The position numbers and the translations under genes were made by a program. Below are positions 31,975 through 42,960 of a stretch of DNA of 64,000 bases, piece after piece (the stretch's first letter is position 1; the number at the start of each line of letters is the position of its first letter). The stretch is from Symbiodinium natans (lineage: Eukaryota > Sar > Dinophyceae > Suessiales > Symbiodiniaceae), in the NCBI GenBank assembly GCA_905221605.1, contig CAJNDS010002849.1, forward strand, positions 146,963-210,962, in the 5' to 3' direction. A model generated the notes under the pieces. That model had not been told where the DNA came from. It did not search any database and saw nothing but the letters and a program-made list of their open reading frames with translations.

Positions 31975-32262
31975 CTAAACCCGAGCGGAAAAGCAAAGTG
32001 ACTGCCCCAAATCTCGAATGTCTTGAAGAGGATGCTCATTGGTGCTTGAGAGGTTTACAATACCAGTCGGGCGTTGTGTCCAACAGTTGTTGGAAGCCCT
32101 CTTGCATCTCGTTGCAGCGTGAATGTCCATGCTGGGCATGTCGAAAATGAAACAAAAACGTCCATGCAAGTTGAGGGTTCTTTGGGCATCCTCAAGCAAA
32201 TGTCCAGCTGAATCGGCGTCAATTGGTGTTTGTTTGGTTCTGACCTTGTACCGCTTACTCAC

Positions 32263-32475
32263 ACGCACCCTTGCACTGCAAAGATCTCTCGGAATTCCAG
32301 GCGGCTGCTGGCAGCTGCTCCCGGTACGAGCACGAAAGGATCCCGGCGGGCAGGGCTCACATGCCGAGCCCGCTTCCTCAGAGCACAGCAGGGTTCCACA
32401 CCAGGCCTTTGCTGGCCCTTGGAAGGTAGGACTGAGACCGAGCATACCGACCTGGCCGCCTGGAAAAGCTTCCAT
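32263..32475 (-). CDS. candidate exon with GCC2/GCC3-like cysteine-rich motif
   Basis: The translation contains LLCSEEAGSACEPCPPGSFR followed by ARTGSSCQQ. C-x-x-C-P-P-G-S-F with a later Gly-Ser-Ser-Cys is the pattern of GCC2/GCC3 (ephrin-receptor-like) repeats, which occur in many large dinoflagellate extracellular or membrane proteins. The frame runs to a clean splice donor, GTGAGTAAG (32262-32254), after DLCSARVR, so the exon end is believable. The expected final 'CxxCP' seems altered to CQQPPG. The remaining exons of this protein are not identified; 32380-32738 in another minus frame is a candidate. Confidence 0.45.
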
Positions 32476-32738
32476 AGCTGCGTAGGCCGACTTGACCAGT
32501 GTCTACGCAGGGATTCTTTATGGTCAAAGCGGCCAGCATCATCAAGTAGGAACACTGCTGTGAGAAAGGGTTTGCCTGACTGCGCAACCCTGCAGCCCAC
32601 AGCGCAACTGAGCTCCCAAAGATCCGATGAACGTTTTGCAGGCCGGCGGCAACACAGCCACTCGGACACGGGTATATTTGCCTCAGCAGCAAGGAAGATG
32701 AAAGCGTCCAAGCGCATGATGCTTCTTGCCGCACTCAA
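32380..32738 (-). CDS. candidate exon, unknown protein
   Basis: Reads RSIMRLDAFIFLAAEANIPV, RRPAKRSSDLWELSCAVGCR and KPFLTAVFLLDDAGRFDHKE: hydrophobic cores with well-spaced charges, much better than the two other minus frames. It overlaps the GCC2/GCC3-like exon in a different frame, so an intron border must lie between about 32380 and 32475 if both are real. Confidence 0.35.
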
Positions 32739-32774
32739 ACGTAAGTATCAAAATGCTAGGTTTGGAGGAGGCGT

Positions 32775-32845
32775 ACATGCACACCTCAAACCCTGAAACC
32801 CTAAACCCTGGAATCCCTAAACCCCGAAACCCTGAACCCTAAGCT
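32775..32845 (-). repeat. degenerate CCCTAAA/CCCTGAA tract
   Basis: Eight or so telomere-like units with insertions; plus strand C-rich. Confidence 0.85.
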
Positions 32846-32877
32846 CAGCTACCCAGATACCCCCGCCACACCGAAAT

Positions 32878-33282
32878 TTGCCAAAGCTGTCGTCTGCTCC
32901 GGCTGAGGCTCGTTTCTGCCGTAGCTTCCGAGCTGACGGGAAGGATTGGTTGCGATGGATCAGCGGAACCTGGGGCGTCCATCAAGTAGGCTCGGATTGG
33001 TACTGTGGGGCTGCGGCTGCTCAGAGTCTCAGCCCTCAACATGCAATCGACTTTGTGCACTTTGCCGCTGCTTCTTGCACTCTCCATGGGCTTTTGCGGT
33101 ACCAGCATGAGCTTGACAAACTCTCAGCGCTGGTGACTGGGTGCGGTAAAGCGCAGCTCCTGGACATGTCTGGAGGTCTGCTGCCAGGCGGCGTACCACA
33201 CCTCGCAGACTTCAACACTACTTTTGTGTCAGTTTGTATCTTGAGACTGGACCACCTGACCAGGAATACCACTACTGGGTAA
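32878..33282 (+). CDS. candidate exon, unknown protein (plus strand)
   Basis: A 134-codon frame with protein-like content: RSFRADGKDWLRWISGTWGV, then IDFVHFAAASCTLHGLLRYQ and HELDKLSALVTGCGKAQLLD. It is the better of the overlapping frames here and runs against the minus-strand trend. Family unknown; its start after a telomere-like tract is not proven. Confidence 0.35.
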   Translation: MPKLSSAPAEARFCRSFRADGKDWLRWISGTWGVHQVGSDWYCGAAAAQSLSPQHAIDFVHFAAASCTLHGLLRYQHELDKLSALVTGCGKAQLLDMSGGLLPGGVPHLADFNTTFVSVCILRLDHLTRNTTTG

Positions 33283-33299
33283 ACAGGAATACTCTTATC

Positions 33300-35320
33300 A
33301 CTCGTGTGTCAACCCTGGAACCCAAACAGCGAAGGCTTTATCGATATCAAGATCGCCCATTGATGTCAAGGGGCTGAAGGTGTACCGCGCCATAGCTGCC
33401 TGCCAAGACTCGGCTGGGCTGAGACCTCAGCGAATCAGCTAATCCACGAGGCTTCGATTTCGCCGGGTTCAAGGCATTGAAATCGAGGCTTTGATAGGCT
33501 GAAGACATGCTCTGGCAGATATACGGGCTCTCGGTCATCGCCCTCCCCACAACGGAGCATGAGTCATTTGACCGAGCGTGACGGAGCGTGACAAGCGGTA
33601 GGTTAGCAAAGACAGCAGCCCCTCAAATGGATCTACCTGCAGACTGATGCCGCATTGGCCAGGTTACCGACTGTCATGGTATTCGGATCAGGGATGAACT
33701 GTTGCGTCGCCAAATCACGCCTGCCCAGAATGGAACAGGATGGAACACAACGGAAGAGTGGGACAAGCAATCTCTGACTGAGCTCTGTGTACACATTGCG
33801 TGTACTGGACTTGTTGTCGGACCTCTGCACAAGTGTGCGCTCGCCGCGTTGATCGAACTTCGTGACAGGCGATAAGAAGGTTCGAAACTGGAGGCCCTCA
33901 AGCCTGGGAGAGCGGCTTCGGGGCTTCGGGGCCTCGGGGCCTTGGGGCTTCGGCTGTGGGAGAGGTTTCTCCATGGTCTGGGGTTTTCTCGGGGCCAACT
34001 GCTTTGGGTGGCTGCCACCGGCTCAGAGTAGCGGCCAAGCCGCTTGGGCGCCGGTGACTAGCGCCTATCTGAATATTAAACATACCGATGAGATTAGCCG
34101 ATTTCAACCACAGCTCAGGAACAACAAGCGCTTGGTGTAGCGCCCGAAGTCCGCTTGATCGAAGCTCTGCAGCCGAGTCCTTGAGTCTCAGAGTTTGGAG
34201 CTCATTTTTTGCCGGCCAGATTTGGGGGTCGCTTCGAGCGGATTTCTGCTTAGGGATCCCTCCGCCGCGAGACTCTGAAAAGACTCTCTGCCTCAAGACT
34301 CTCGGGATCCGACAAGCTGCGACACAAAGTCCAGACCAACGAAATCGAGGACCTGCCAGGCCTGAGTCTGTGAATGCTTGTTATCTCCACGCACTTCCAA
34401 CTGCTTCTCAGCCAGCATGTACTGCGGGTGCTGAAGAGAGGCTGCCAAGAAGCAGCAAGACAAGAAAGGCAAAGATGTGCCGGGAACACTCCATTGAGGC
34501 AGGCAGCCGACATCAGGAACAGCAGGTGGGGCGAGAAACTGCCATGCTGCGTCAGCTCCTGCGATGGGGACACGGAGGTCATGGCAGGCTAGAATTGGCG
34601 GGGCGTGGGTTGGCATGGCTTTGGGTGAGCTATTTTGGGGATCGAGCTCCGAACACATCACAGTGTGAGGCATACGGGGCGATTATCTTCAGATAGCCAC
34701 CCGAAACACAGAAACCCTACCCTAGAATCAACACAAGACTTGCAAAGTCTTGCATCCGACAACATCCAATCTATGAACCTGTGAAGGCAGCTGAGCAGAT
34801 TCCTTGTTGCGTAGCGTCTGGTAGTCCTCCTGCCAGCTGGCGAGGACCTCATGTTGTCATTGTGCCGACTACGACATGCCCCCGACGTTCATCCCACCAC
34901 TTCCATTCACGTACATCAGTACATCTCCAACCATCTCCGGACAGCGGGAAGAACATCCAAGCCCCTACTTCACACCACAAAGAGCTCACCCTCCGGACAA
35001 ACGGTTAGATGGGTCATGACAGGTCACGCGGAATGCGTTGGCCGCGGGAACGCCCATCTTGATCAGCTCGCTCCTGGGCTTCTTGAGGGCTTCTCGGCTT
35101 CAGGTCTCCAACCCAGCCAAATTCCAGCAGGAAACCGCGACATCAACATGGACGAATTCGTTGCAGGGCAAAAGAACCGTTTTGCGCGACATATTGCGAC
35201 AACCAACGGCGAGGCTCGTGGTTGGCCAGGGCCGAGGTTCCAGGAATGCATACTTCAAGGCGCTGCCTCCTGAGCATGAAGAAGGCTTGTGCAGGTCTTC
35301 TTTACTTCACCGAAGGGAAA
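33300..35320. other. open frames on both strands, no gene asserted
   Basis: Candidates of uncertain worth: minus 33898-34296 (KSARSDPQIWPAKNELQTLR, AAELRSSGLRALHQALVVPE), plus 34088-34696 (202 codons) and plus 34851-35273 (FVAGQKNRFARHIATTNGEA). None has a recognisable domain. The first has wording I associate with repeated dinoflagellate sequence, but I cannot verify it. Confidence 0.25.
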
Positions 35321-35535
35321 ACCTCATTTCCTTGAGCAGCAAAATCTGATAGATAGGTTCGGGACTGAGGGCTTGCCCACCCCAGATTGGCTACGCATGC
35401 ACAAGCGCATGGAACAGACAAAGATGTGAGCAAACATAGACAAGAGCAGGAGACGGTCGCGAATAGAGATCATGGTAAGAACATTCATCAACTTCGCAAA
35501 GTACTGCATGTATCTTGTCTAGGCGCACATGCTCA

Positions 35536-35990
35536 GCCTCTCACCCCCCCCCCCATCCCCACCACAGGAAAGCTCTATTGCCCCTTTATTGTCGTCATAA
35601 CATTCAATACAGGTCTCTTCCCGTGCTGTGATAGGAAACCCTCTATATGTTGAATGGAACGCATCTATTTCCCCTCTGAGTTGATTGAAAACTGAAAAAC
35701 ACACTTGCTGTGCATATGCATTCGCGCTCCACATGCTCACCCCGCAACCCTATCCCCACCCCCACCCAGCCCCCAACTCCCCAACCTCCCAACCTCCCCG
35801 CATACCAGATCAAAGCCCCCTTGAGAGGCAAGCCCAAACCCTGCAACCCTGAACCCCACTAACCCAAATACCCAAATACCCTCAACGCTGACGCTGATGC
35901 CAAACCCTAAACTCTCAAAACCATAAACACCACACCCCTCACGGGACGGAGGTGGGGTACACCCCACCCGAAACCCTGAGCCCTTCAGGC
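35536..35990 (+). repeat. C-rich and telomere-like degenerate DNA
   Basis: C runs at 35545-35560, CCCCACCC/CCCAACCTCC words at 35750-35800, then CCCTGAA/CCCTAAA-like units to about 35990. No coding sense. Confidence 0.75.
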
Positions 35991-36319
35991 CCCTCGCTGT
36001 AGGTAAGAAGCTAAGAGTCAATTAGAACCTTGTTGGAACGGCTTTACAAGTGAGGGTTGCGAGTAGTCTTCATGTTAGCGTTATCTATGCAGCATTGCAC
36101 TTGAAGCCTTGTGCCTTACTCTTGTCAAAGAAGCCCCTCATCGCACTACTTATGCCACCTCCCGTTCTTACTCACCGACCAAACACGCCCCCCATACTTT
36201 TGTTGAAGTCCTGTTCCAGCCCTGGTAACAAGATGAGGCTAATTTGCTTTGTGTTTGATGTATTGTTGGTTCTGCTTCTTGGGTGTGGCTGCTCTTGTGA
36301 TAGGAGTTTGCTCGGGTTC

Positions 36320-36496
36320 TGCTTGGCCTCGATCTACACGAGCATCGCGTACAACAAAGTGAGAAGGCACGAGAAGCACAAGAGCATCTCCATGAGACCA
36401 GCAAGGATACTGCCAGCCAGATGCGCGTGGCGATCGTTCAAAGAGATAGACCAGAGCAGGATGGCCCAAGCGATTATGTGTGTGAAGCGCATTTAG
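36320..36496 (-). CDS. candidate exon of a membrane protein
   Basis: On the minus strand the frame beginning ATG at 36493 reads MRFTHIIAWAILLWSISLND then HAHLAGSILAGLMEMLLCFS and CLLTLLYAMLV before a stop; the Val codon begins a GTGTAG that could act as donor. Two hydrophobic helices in 50 residues suggest a membrane protein. It may join the candidates at 36.7-37.5 kb. Confidence 0.35.
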
Positions 36497-36654
36497 TTCG
36501 ATTCGAGGGTCTGTTCTGGCTCATTGAAAGCGATAGAAAAGCCATGAGGGGTTTTCAGTTGCGAGGGCCTTTAGGCACAAAAACCAAGAAGTGAGTAACC
36601 TCAACCTCAATTACTAGTCAATTACCCATACATTCCCCTAGCACTCCCTCAGGC

Positions 36655-37132
36655 TCACTTGTGTGCCCCAAAGTTCTCTGTGGCAACACGCCAAGAAGTC
36701 GCAGTGACTTCCGTATCTGGGCTCGAAATTTTCCAAGCAGAAACAAATGATCTGAGGCTAGGCGAAAGTTTCCTTGGTACGAGTGTTGTATTGCGTTTGC
36801 TGTTAGATGGCTTTCGTGACTGACGCGCTGTAAATGCAAGCATAAACATAAGCAAGATCATGACTGACACCGTAGGGAGACTAATGTTTTGTGAGCAGTC
36901 GCATTCCCAAATCCCCATCTCCAGCAAGAAAAGTAAGTCCAGCCAGTGCGACAAATACTAGCCCAGAGATTGGGCATCTCTGTCGGAAAGGATGCAGATT
37001 GGCCAGTCTAAGCCTGCCGACTGGTGTAGGAATATGCGAGAGCTGGCTAAGCCTTATGTGACGTCTTTGGGTTTCCAGTCCTGTGCCGGTTGCTTCAATC
37101 AACCGCGAATCGTACGTCGCCCAGGAAATCAC
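36655..37132 (-). CDS. candidate exons of a membrane protein, two frames
   Basis: In one frame (37132-36881) RQRCPISGLVFVALAGLTFL then AGDGDLGMRLLTKH; in the next (36954-36655) ISLPTVSVMILLMFMLAFTA followed by a basic Ser-rich tail. Both contain a membrane-like helix. A CATTTACAG acceptor-like sequence occurs between them, so an intron is possible. Confidence 0.35.
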
Positions 37133-37194
37133 CTAAGTCTTGGGGCGCTGCGCTGGGCGAAACCCAGCTGCAACTTCGGTCCCTCAACTAACAG

Positions 37195-37515
37195 TTACAA
37201 ACAGGCTGCGGTATGTCCATTCACAAAATCACAAAAAAAGGCCCGTTCAACTGCCCAAGGCCATCGGCCAGGCCCCGCACGGAGCGGAGTCTCATTTGCT
37301 TCGCTTGCATGAAGAAGAAGCTGCCTGCGATCACCCCCACAAACAAACCAAAGGCTCTGCACAACAAGTCTAAAATCTTCATGCTTCCTTTTGCAATCCC
37401 AGCAACTCACATAGAAAGAGAGCGTGCTGCATACCAGGACGACCTGCACTTTGCTTGAGAGGCAATTTGGTGATAACACGTTGAAGACCTCTGACGTAAA
37501 ACCAGCCCAAACCAA
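37195..37515 (-). CDS. candidate exon, unknown protein
   Basis: Reads VVQSLWFVCGGDRRQLLLHA, SEANETPLRAGPGRWPWAVE and RAFFCDFVNGHTAACL. Good amino-acid balance. Upstream of the membrane-like candidates on the same strand. Family unknown. Confidence 0.35.
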   Translation of the reverse strand: MVWAGFTSEVFNVLSPNCLSSKVQVVLVCSTLSFYVSCWDCKRKHEDFRLVVQSLWFVCGGDRRQLLLHASEANETPLRAGPGRWPWAVERAFFCDFVNGHTAACL

Positions 37516-37860
37516 CTTCTGCCAACGCTAAACATGAAAAAAACAAACTTTCAACATTGCAGAAAAGCTAGATGCTGAAACCAAATCACTGTCCGTAAGG
37601 AGTACAGCGCAAACGCTCATACTTTCCACCCACGCAACTGGCAGTCGTGTGAAGTGACGGTGGTTTGAAATCCTTCTTGAACTCGGAGCATACAAGCTCC
37701 CGCGAATGCGTTTGTTGTGACTACTCAGCGGTCTGGGATAATTAATCGGTGCAAGGCACTGGCGAGCTGGCGAGCTGACATGCTGGCAAGCTGGCAAGCG
37801 GGCGTGCGGGTGTGCGGGCGTGCGGGCAAGCGGGCAAGCGGGCGGGCGGGCATGCTCTCT

Positions 37861-38775
37861 GTGCGTGTCTGTGCGTGTCTCTGTCTGTGTGTGTGTGTGC
37901 GCGGGTGTGTGTGTGTGTGTGTGTGTGTGTGTCTCTGTGTGTGTGTGTGTGTGGGTGGGTGCGTGCGTGCGTGCGTGCGTGCGCGGGCGCGTGTGTGTGT
38001 GTGTGTGTGTGTTGTGTGTGTGTTTGTTGTGTGTGTGTTTGTTGTGTGTGTTGTGTGTGTGTTTGTTGTGTGTTGTGTGTTGTGTGTTGTGTGTTGTGTG
38101 TTGTGTGTTGTGTGTTGTGTGTTGTGTGTTGTGTGTTGTGTGTTGTGTGTTGTGTGTGGTGTGTGTGTGTGTGTGTGTGGTGTGTGTGGTGTGTGTGGTG
38201 TGTGTGTGTGTGTGTTGGTGTGTGTTGGTGTGTGTTGGTGTGTGTTGGTGTGTGTTGGTGTGTGTTGGTGTGTGTTGTGGTGTGTTGGTGTGTGTTGGTG
38301 TGTGTTGGTGTGTGTTGGTGTGTGTTGGTGTGTGTTGGTGTGTGTTGGTGTGTGTTGGTGTGTGTTGGTGTGTGTGGGTGTGTGTTGGTGTGTGTTGGTG
38401 TGTGTGGGTGTGTGTTGGTGTGTGTTGGTGTGTGTTGGTGTGTGTTGGTGTGTGTGTCGGTGTGTGGTGTGTGTGTGTGTTTTGGTGGTGTGGGGTGTTG
38501 TGTGTTGTGGTGTTGGTGGTGTGGTGTGTGTGTGTGTGGGTGATGTGGTGTGTGTGTGTGTGTGTTTGTGTGTGGGTGTGTGTGTGTGTTGGGTGTGTGG
38601 TGTTGTGTGTTTGTTGGGTGAGTGAGTGAGTGTGTGGAGTGAAGTGAGTGATTGAACGTTGAGTGGTGTGTGTGTGTGGTGTGGTGATGGTGTGTGTGTG
38701 TGGAGTGTGAGGTTGTGTGTGTGTGTGTGTGGGTGTTGTTGTGGTGTGTGTTTTTGTGGGTGTGCGTGTGTGTTT

Positions 38776-38814
<39 letters not shown>

Positions 38815-39555
38815 GTGTGTGTGTGTGTGTCTCTGTGTCTGTGTGTGTGTGTTGTGGCTCTGTGTCTCTGTGTGTGTGTGTGTGTTGTGTGTGTGGGTGT
38901 GTGTTGGTGTGGTGTGTGTGGTTGTGTGTTGTGTGTGTGTGAGGTGTGTGTGCGCGTGTTTGCGCGTGTTTGCGCGTGTTTGCGCGTGTTTGCGCGTTTC
39001 TGCGCGTGTTTGCGCGTGTTTGTGCGTGTTTCGTGTTTGCGTGTTTGTGCGTGTTTGTGCGTGTTTGTGCGTGTTTGTGCGTGTTTGTGCGTGTTTGTGC
39101 GTGTTTGTGCGTGTTTGTGCGTGTTTGTGCGTGTTTCTGCGTGTTTGTGCGTGTTTGTGCGTGTTTGTGCGTGTTTGTGCGTGTTTGTGCGTGTGTCTGC
39201 GTGTGTCTGCGTGTTTCTGCGTGCTTGTGCGTGCTTGTGCGTTGCTTGTGCGTGCTGTGCCTGTGCGTGTTTGTGCGCGTGTTTGTGCGCGTGTGTTTGT
39301 GCGGTGCGTGTCGTGGCGGGTTTGTGCGTGATTGTCGTGGTGCGTGTTTGTGCGTGTTTGTGCGTGTTTGTGCGTGTTTGTGCGTGTCTGTGCGCGTGTT
39401 TGTGCGCGTGTTTGTGCGTGTGTTTGTGCGTGTGCGTGTGCGTGTGCGTGTGCGTGTGTTTGTGCGTGTGCGTGTGCGTGTGTTTGTGCGTGTGCGTGTG
39501 CGTGTGCGTGTGCGCGTGCGTGTGCGCGTGCGCGTGCGCGTGCGCGTGTGTGTGT

Positions 39556-39635
<80 letters not shown>

Positions 39636-39975
39636 GTGTGTGTGTGTGTAGATGCGCCGGTCTGCGTGTGTCTGCGCGTCTGTGCCTGTCTGTGCGTGGC
39701 TGCGCGTGTCTGTACGTGCACCATGTCTATCTAGTGTCTGCGCGTGCCTCAGCGTGTCTGTGCGTGTCTGTGCGTGTCTGCATGTGTGCGTGCGTACCTG
39801 CACGTGTCTGTCCGTGTCTGTGCGTGTCTGTGCGTGTCTGTGCGTGTCTGTGCGTGTCTGTGCGTGTCTGCGTGTGTGCGCGTGTACCTGCACGTGTCTG
39901 TGTGTGTCTGTGAGTGCGTGAGTGCGTGAGTGCGTGCGTGCGTGCCTGCGTGAGTGCGTTGTGTGTGTGTGTGGA
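37861..39975 (+). repeat. 2.1 kb GT/GC-rich satellite with nested minisatellites
   Basis: Nearly free of A on the plus strand. Sub-blocks: mixed GT/TC units to about 38060; TGTGTTG 7-mers at about 38062-38155; TGTGTTGGTG 10-mers at about 38215-38450; mixed TG to 38940; TGCGCGTGTT 10-mers at about 38950-39020; GTGTTTGTGC 10-mers at about 39020-39230; GTGCGT 6-mers at about 39430-39545; pure TG to about 39650; TCTGTGCGTG 10-mers at about 39745-39890. Because GT/CA repeats lack stops, frames of 330-720 codons appear on both strands; none is a gene. Confidence 0.97.
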
Positions 39976-40411
39976 GAGAGAGGGAGGGGCGGGAGGGGCG
40001 GTTGTTCTGGTTTTTAGGAAACCGTTCTGTAGCTTCGTCTCGTGTTCAGTCAATTCACTTCTAGGGGCATCTGCCTTCCACCCCATGATTCGGAAAACAA
40101 CCCGAGCAACCTGAAGCCTGGAACCTCCGTCATTCAATGCCTAGACCGCCCACGCAGGCCCCTCAACAATGCATGGTGTTTTCATGGGTTCTTCGTGCAC
40201 ACAAAGGTACAGACGGACTCTGTGCAGCGCCAAAAGCAGCGAGTCGCGTCAAGGCCATTCCCAGATCCGTCTCCTTCAAGGGCTGAGACGAATCGCTTGC
40301 CGACTACAACGTGGGAAAGTACGACCGACTAAGTGCAACCTGAAGCGGTCCCCCTCCCTGCCTATTTCCTCATGCAAACAGTGCACATCTCTACCTGTGG
40401 CTAGAGACAGT

Positions 40412-40654
40412 TCATGTGCTTGCTGAGCACGCGGCCGCTACGATGACCGGCTGCGTGGTCGTCTCGTAGCGGAGAACCGTCATCGCGTAATGCATGTACG
40501 ATATACCTAGACAGTGAAGACTTTCAAGGAACAACAAACAAGTGTGTTGTGCCGCAGCCCACACTTGCGTTCTCCATAGCAGCTCAACGTGCTGCTGGGA
40601 ACGCTGCACGAAGTTTTGTACCTGTAGCCTTCTTCCTCCCTTTTCACTGCCCAA
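40412..40654 (-). CDS. candidate exon, unknown protein
   Basis: Reads QNFVQRSQQHVELLWRTQVW, then AAAQHTCLLFLESLHCLG, ending at a possible donor (CTAG|GTATAT). Preceded by an acceptor-like GGCTACAG. It follows the exon ending at 40677, although the simplest splice between them gives another frame. Confidence 0.3.
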   Translation of the reverse strand: MGSEKGGRRLQVQNFVQRSQQHVELLWRTQVWAAAQHTCLLFLESLHCLGISYMHYAMTVLRYETTTQPVIVAAACSAST

Positions 40655-40676
40655 GCTGAGGTCGTTGCTCTCTTAC

Positions 40677-40912
40677 CACACACAAAGCCGGAGGAGCCCT
40701 TCAACACCAGCGTCCACATGCAGGAGAGCCAATGAGTAGCTGGGAAAGCGGGTGACCACGGAGTCGGGCAAGCGAGCCGAAAACAGGATGGACCGAGTCC
40801 GAGCCACTTCAGGCCAAATCGTGCGTCCCCAGGTCAAACCCCGAAATCCTAAACTTCTGGAGAATGGGACGCGCTGGTGAAGTTGTTTTTCGAGCCTTCC
40901 CGAAGATTCCAT
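40677..40912 (-). CDS. candidate exon, unknown protein, with consensus donor
   Basis: Reads WGRTIWPEVARTRSILFSAR, LPDSVVTRFPSYSLALLHVD and AGVEGLLRLCV, then a GTAAGA donor (intron starts at 40676). A protein-like frame that stops being open only after a consensus donor is good evidence for an exon. No family recognised. Confidence 0.45.
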
Positions 40913-40978
40913 GGAGTTCTATGGCTAGGGGGAATATTGTTTGGCCATAGGAAATGATTCTCAACAAGCGTCTTTCCC

Positions 40979-41690
40979 TTGGCCAGGCCTGTCCAAAAAA
41001 TAGAGCCACAAAAAGCCTGGATCTATGTACGTTTACCGTTTACCTGTGAGACAAACATGTCCAAAGGGGAAAAAATGCCAAAGCTATTTAGAGTAGCCTC
41101 GAAACTCACAACTCAAAACGCTTTCAACCCAAGACTTGCGAACGATTATGTCGAGATATGCAAATTTACAAAAGTTGTCGTTTTGAAGAAGGAAGATGTA
41201 AACAAAACTCCTTCCTGTGGGAAGCTTATCAGCGACACCCAGCTCCCGACCAAAGAGCCCGGAGCACCAAAATCCAAACTTTTCCTCGGGCTCTTTCATC
41301 ACTTGCCATTCAATTACATGCAGAGGGCTTTTTCCAGGGCTCAAAGATGGGACGGAGGTAAAAGACTGTTATTCATGGCGGTTATCTTCATCATCCAAGA
41401 GCCGGACCACGAAAACCAAAAGATAGGAAAGTTATTCCTGATCCAATAGATGACAGGGAATTCCAAAAGTTAAAGAAATCTGGAAAGGAGTGGATTCTTC
41501 TTGGCATGACATTCATCCTAAGAAACGCAGCGGGAAAAAGGGATCTAAACGTAGACAGAACAAGAAAGTGCACTGGAGGATGAAAGTCATCATAAGCTCT
41601 TCTCGTACCTACAATCTTTTCTCCATTAACATTTATTCCAGGGAACATGGAGAATATCCTCGTAAAGAAGGAGCAACATGAAACCATACC
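40979..41690 (+). other. AT-richer island with long open frames, coding strand unclear
   Basis: The base composition drops in GC compared with the flanks and Lys/Ile/Phe/Asn codons are frequent. Plus strand: 156 codons at 40979-41449 (LPFTCETNMSKGEKMPKLFR, NDYVEICKFTKVVVLKKEDV), then two further frames to 41681 (one with EFQKLKKSGKEWILLGMTFI). Minus frames at 41344-41084 and 41687-41391 are also open. It could be a decayed insert with frameshifts. Confidence 0.35.
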
Positions 41691-41769
41691 GCAATATGTT
41701 TCACGTCGGAAACCTGTTTGAAGGGACCGGGGACCAGAGGGGCCCTAGTCGGTCGCACGCCGAGTCAGT

Positions 41770-41843
41770 CACCCCTAAACCCTAAATCCAAAACCTAAGC
41801 CATCACCCTGCACCCTAAAGCCCAAACCCTAAACACCTTATCC
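41770..41843 (-). repeat. degenerate CCCTAAA tract
   Basis: Several telomere-like units with substitutions; plus strand C-rich. Confidence 0.85.
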
Positions 41844-42237
41844 CTCAGCGCCAAGCAGGTGTCGGATAGTCGACACCGTGCCATGTGCGGTCCCCCGACT
41901 CTGCATGAGACTCTGACACCGCACAGCCGAACGGATCATCCCGTGTCTGACTCCGTCTACGCCAGTAACACGAAGCAGTGGCTGACACGAGGTTGCCCCT
42001 AGCCCTAGGCCCCCCCCAGGCAGCATTTCCAGGACATATTCCTGCAGAGCCACTTATAGCAAACATTAATAATAGACGACCAACACAGAGATGTGACAAG
42101 AAGACAGAACGAATTCTAAGGTGTAATAACGGCGGGGATTTGCAAGATATGCAAAAGCCAAACCCGAAATCCAGTACTTCTAAAACTGCCCCCCCACCCT
42201 GCTCATCAAACGCACACACTGGCATCATTATGATCAG

Positions 42238-42362
42238 ACCACCACCACCACCACCACCACCAGATCCACCACCACAACCACCATCGCAACCTCCACCACC
42301 ACCACCACCGCCGCCGCCACCGCCACCGCCACCGCCACCACCACCACCACCACCACCACCCC
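42238..42362 (+). repeat. (CCA)n / (CCG)n triplet microsatellite
   Basis: CCA triplets with a block of CCG/CCA alternation near 42306-42340. The following 42363-42570 is CAC/ACC-rich with fewer clear units. Poly-Pro and Gly/Trp/Val-rich frames here are artefacts. Confidence 0.95.
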
Positions 42363-42639
42363 AAACCCAACCCACCCGCACACACCACCTGCACACACCC
42401 ACCGACACCACCGACCCACACCACCGACCCACACCGCCCGCCCGCACCACCACTCACACCAAAACCCACTCCTACGCAGCCACCAACACCCACACCAACA
42501 CCTCCACCGAAAACACCCACACGCCGCCAACACAACGCCCTGCCACTACCGCCACCTCCACCACCACCTCTGCCACAACCCATATGCAGCAAAGCAAGCT
42601 TCGGATCTGGAAATCCAAGACTCTGGGGACAGCTTTTGT

Positions 42640-42960
42640 GAAAAGAGTCTGCCTGCAAAACCTGCCACGATCGGATAAACATGTTGCAAATTGACAAACT
42701 TCAAAACATGGAAGATGGGCTGAACGATCGCACGATATCGCATGTGCCCGAACACAAACCCATGCGCTTCTCTTGAAAAGGCTCTGAGGTCCACCGAAAC
42801 AGAGACACCGAGGTGATCCGAGATGCAGAGGTCCGTGAAGAATCTCGAAGCATCCGCCTCCGCGATGCACAGGAGCTTGTTGCCCTCGTCCTCCTCCAAA
42901 GAACCAAAGGCGAAGAGAAGGCAGGCTCTGAAATTTCGGGGCCATGTTCGGGCTCCATTT
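42640..42960 (-). CDS. candidate exon, unknown protein
   Basis: One of the most convincing unassigned exons: LEEDEGNKLLCIAEADASRF, FTDLCISDHLGVSVSVDLRA, FSREAHGFVFGHMRYRAIVQ, then PIFHVLKFVNLQHVYPIVAG. Regular spacing of aliphatic residues and acidic/basic balance are unlike the two other minus frames. A TTTTGCAG sequence near its downstream end could be a border. Family not recognised. Confidence 0.45.

Noticed and set aside
37725-39893. Very long open frames (up to 722 codons) on both strands
   Set aside because: They arise from GT/CA repeats that contain no stop codons; the translations are Thr-His or Val-Cys repeats.
41845-42697. Gly/Trp/Val-rich minus and Pro/Thr-rich plus frames
   Set aside because: Produced by the CCA/CCG/CAC low-complexity block.
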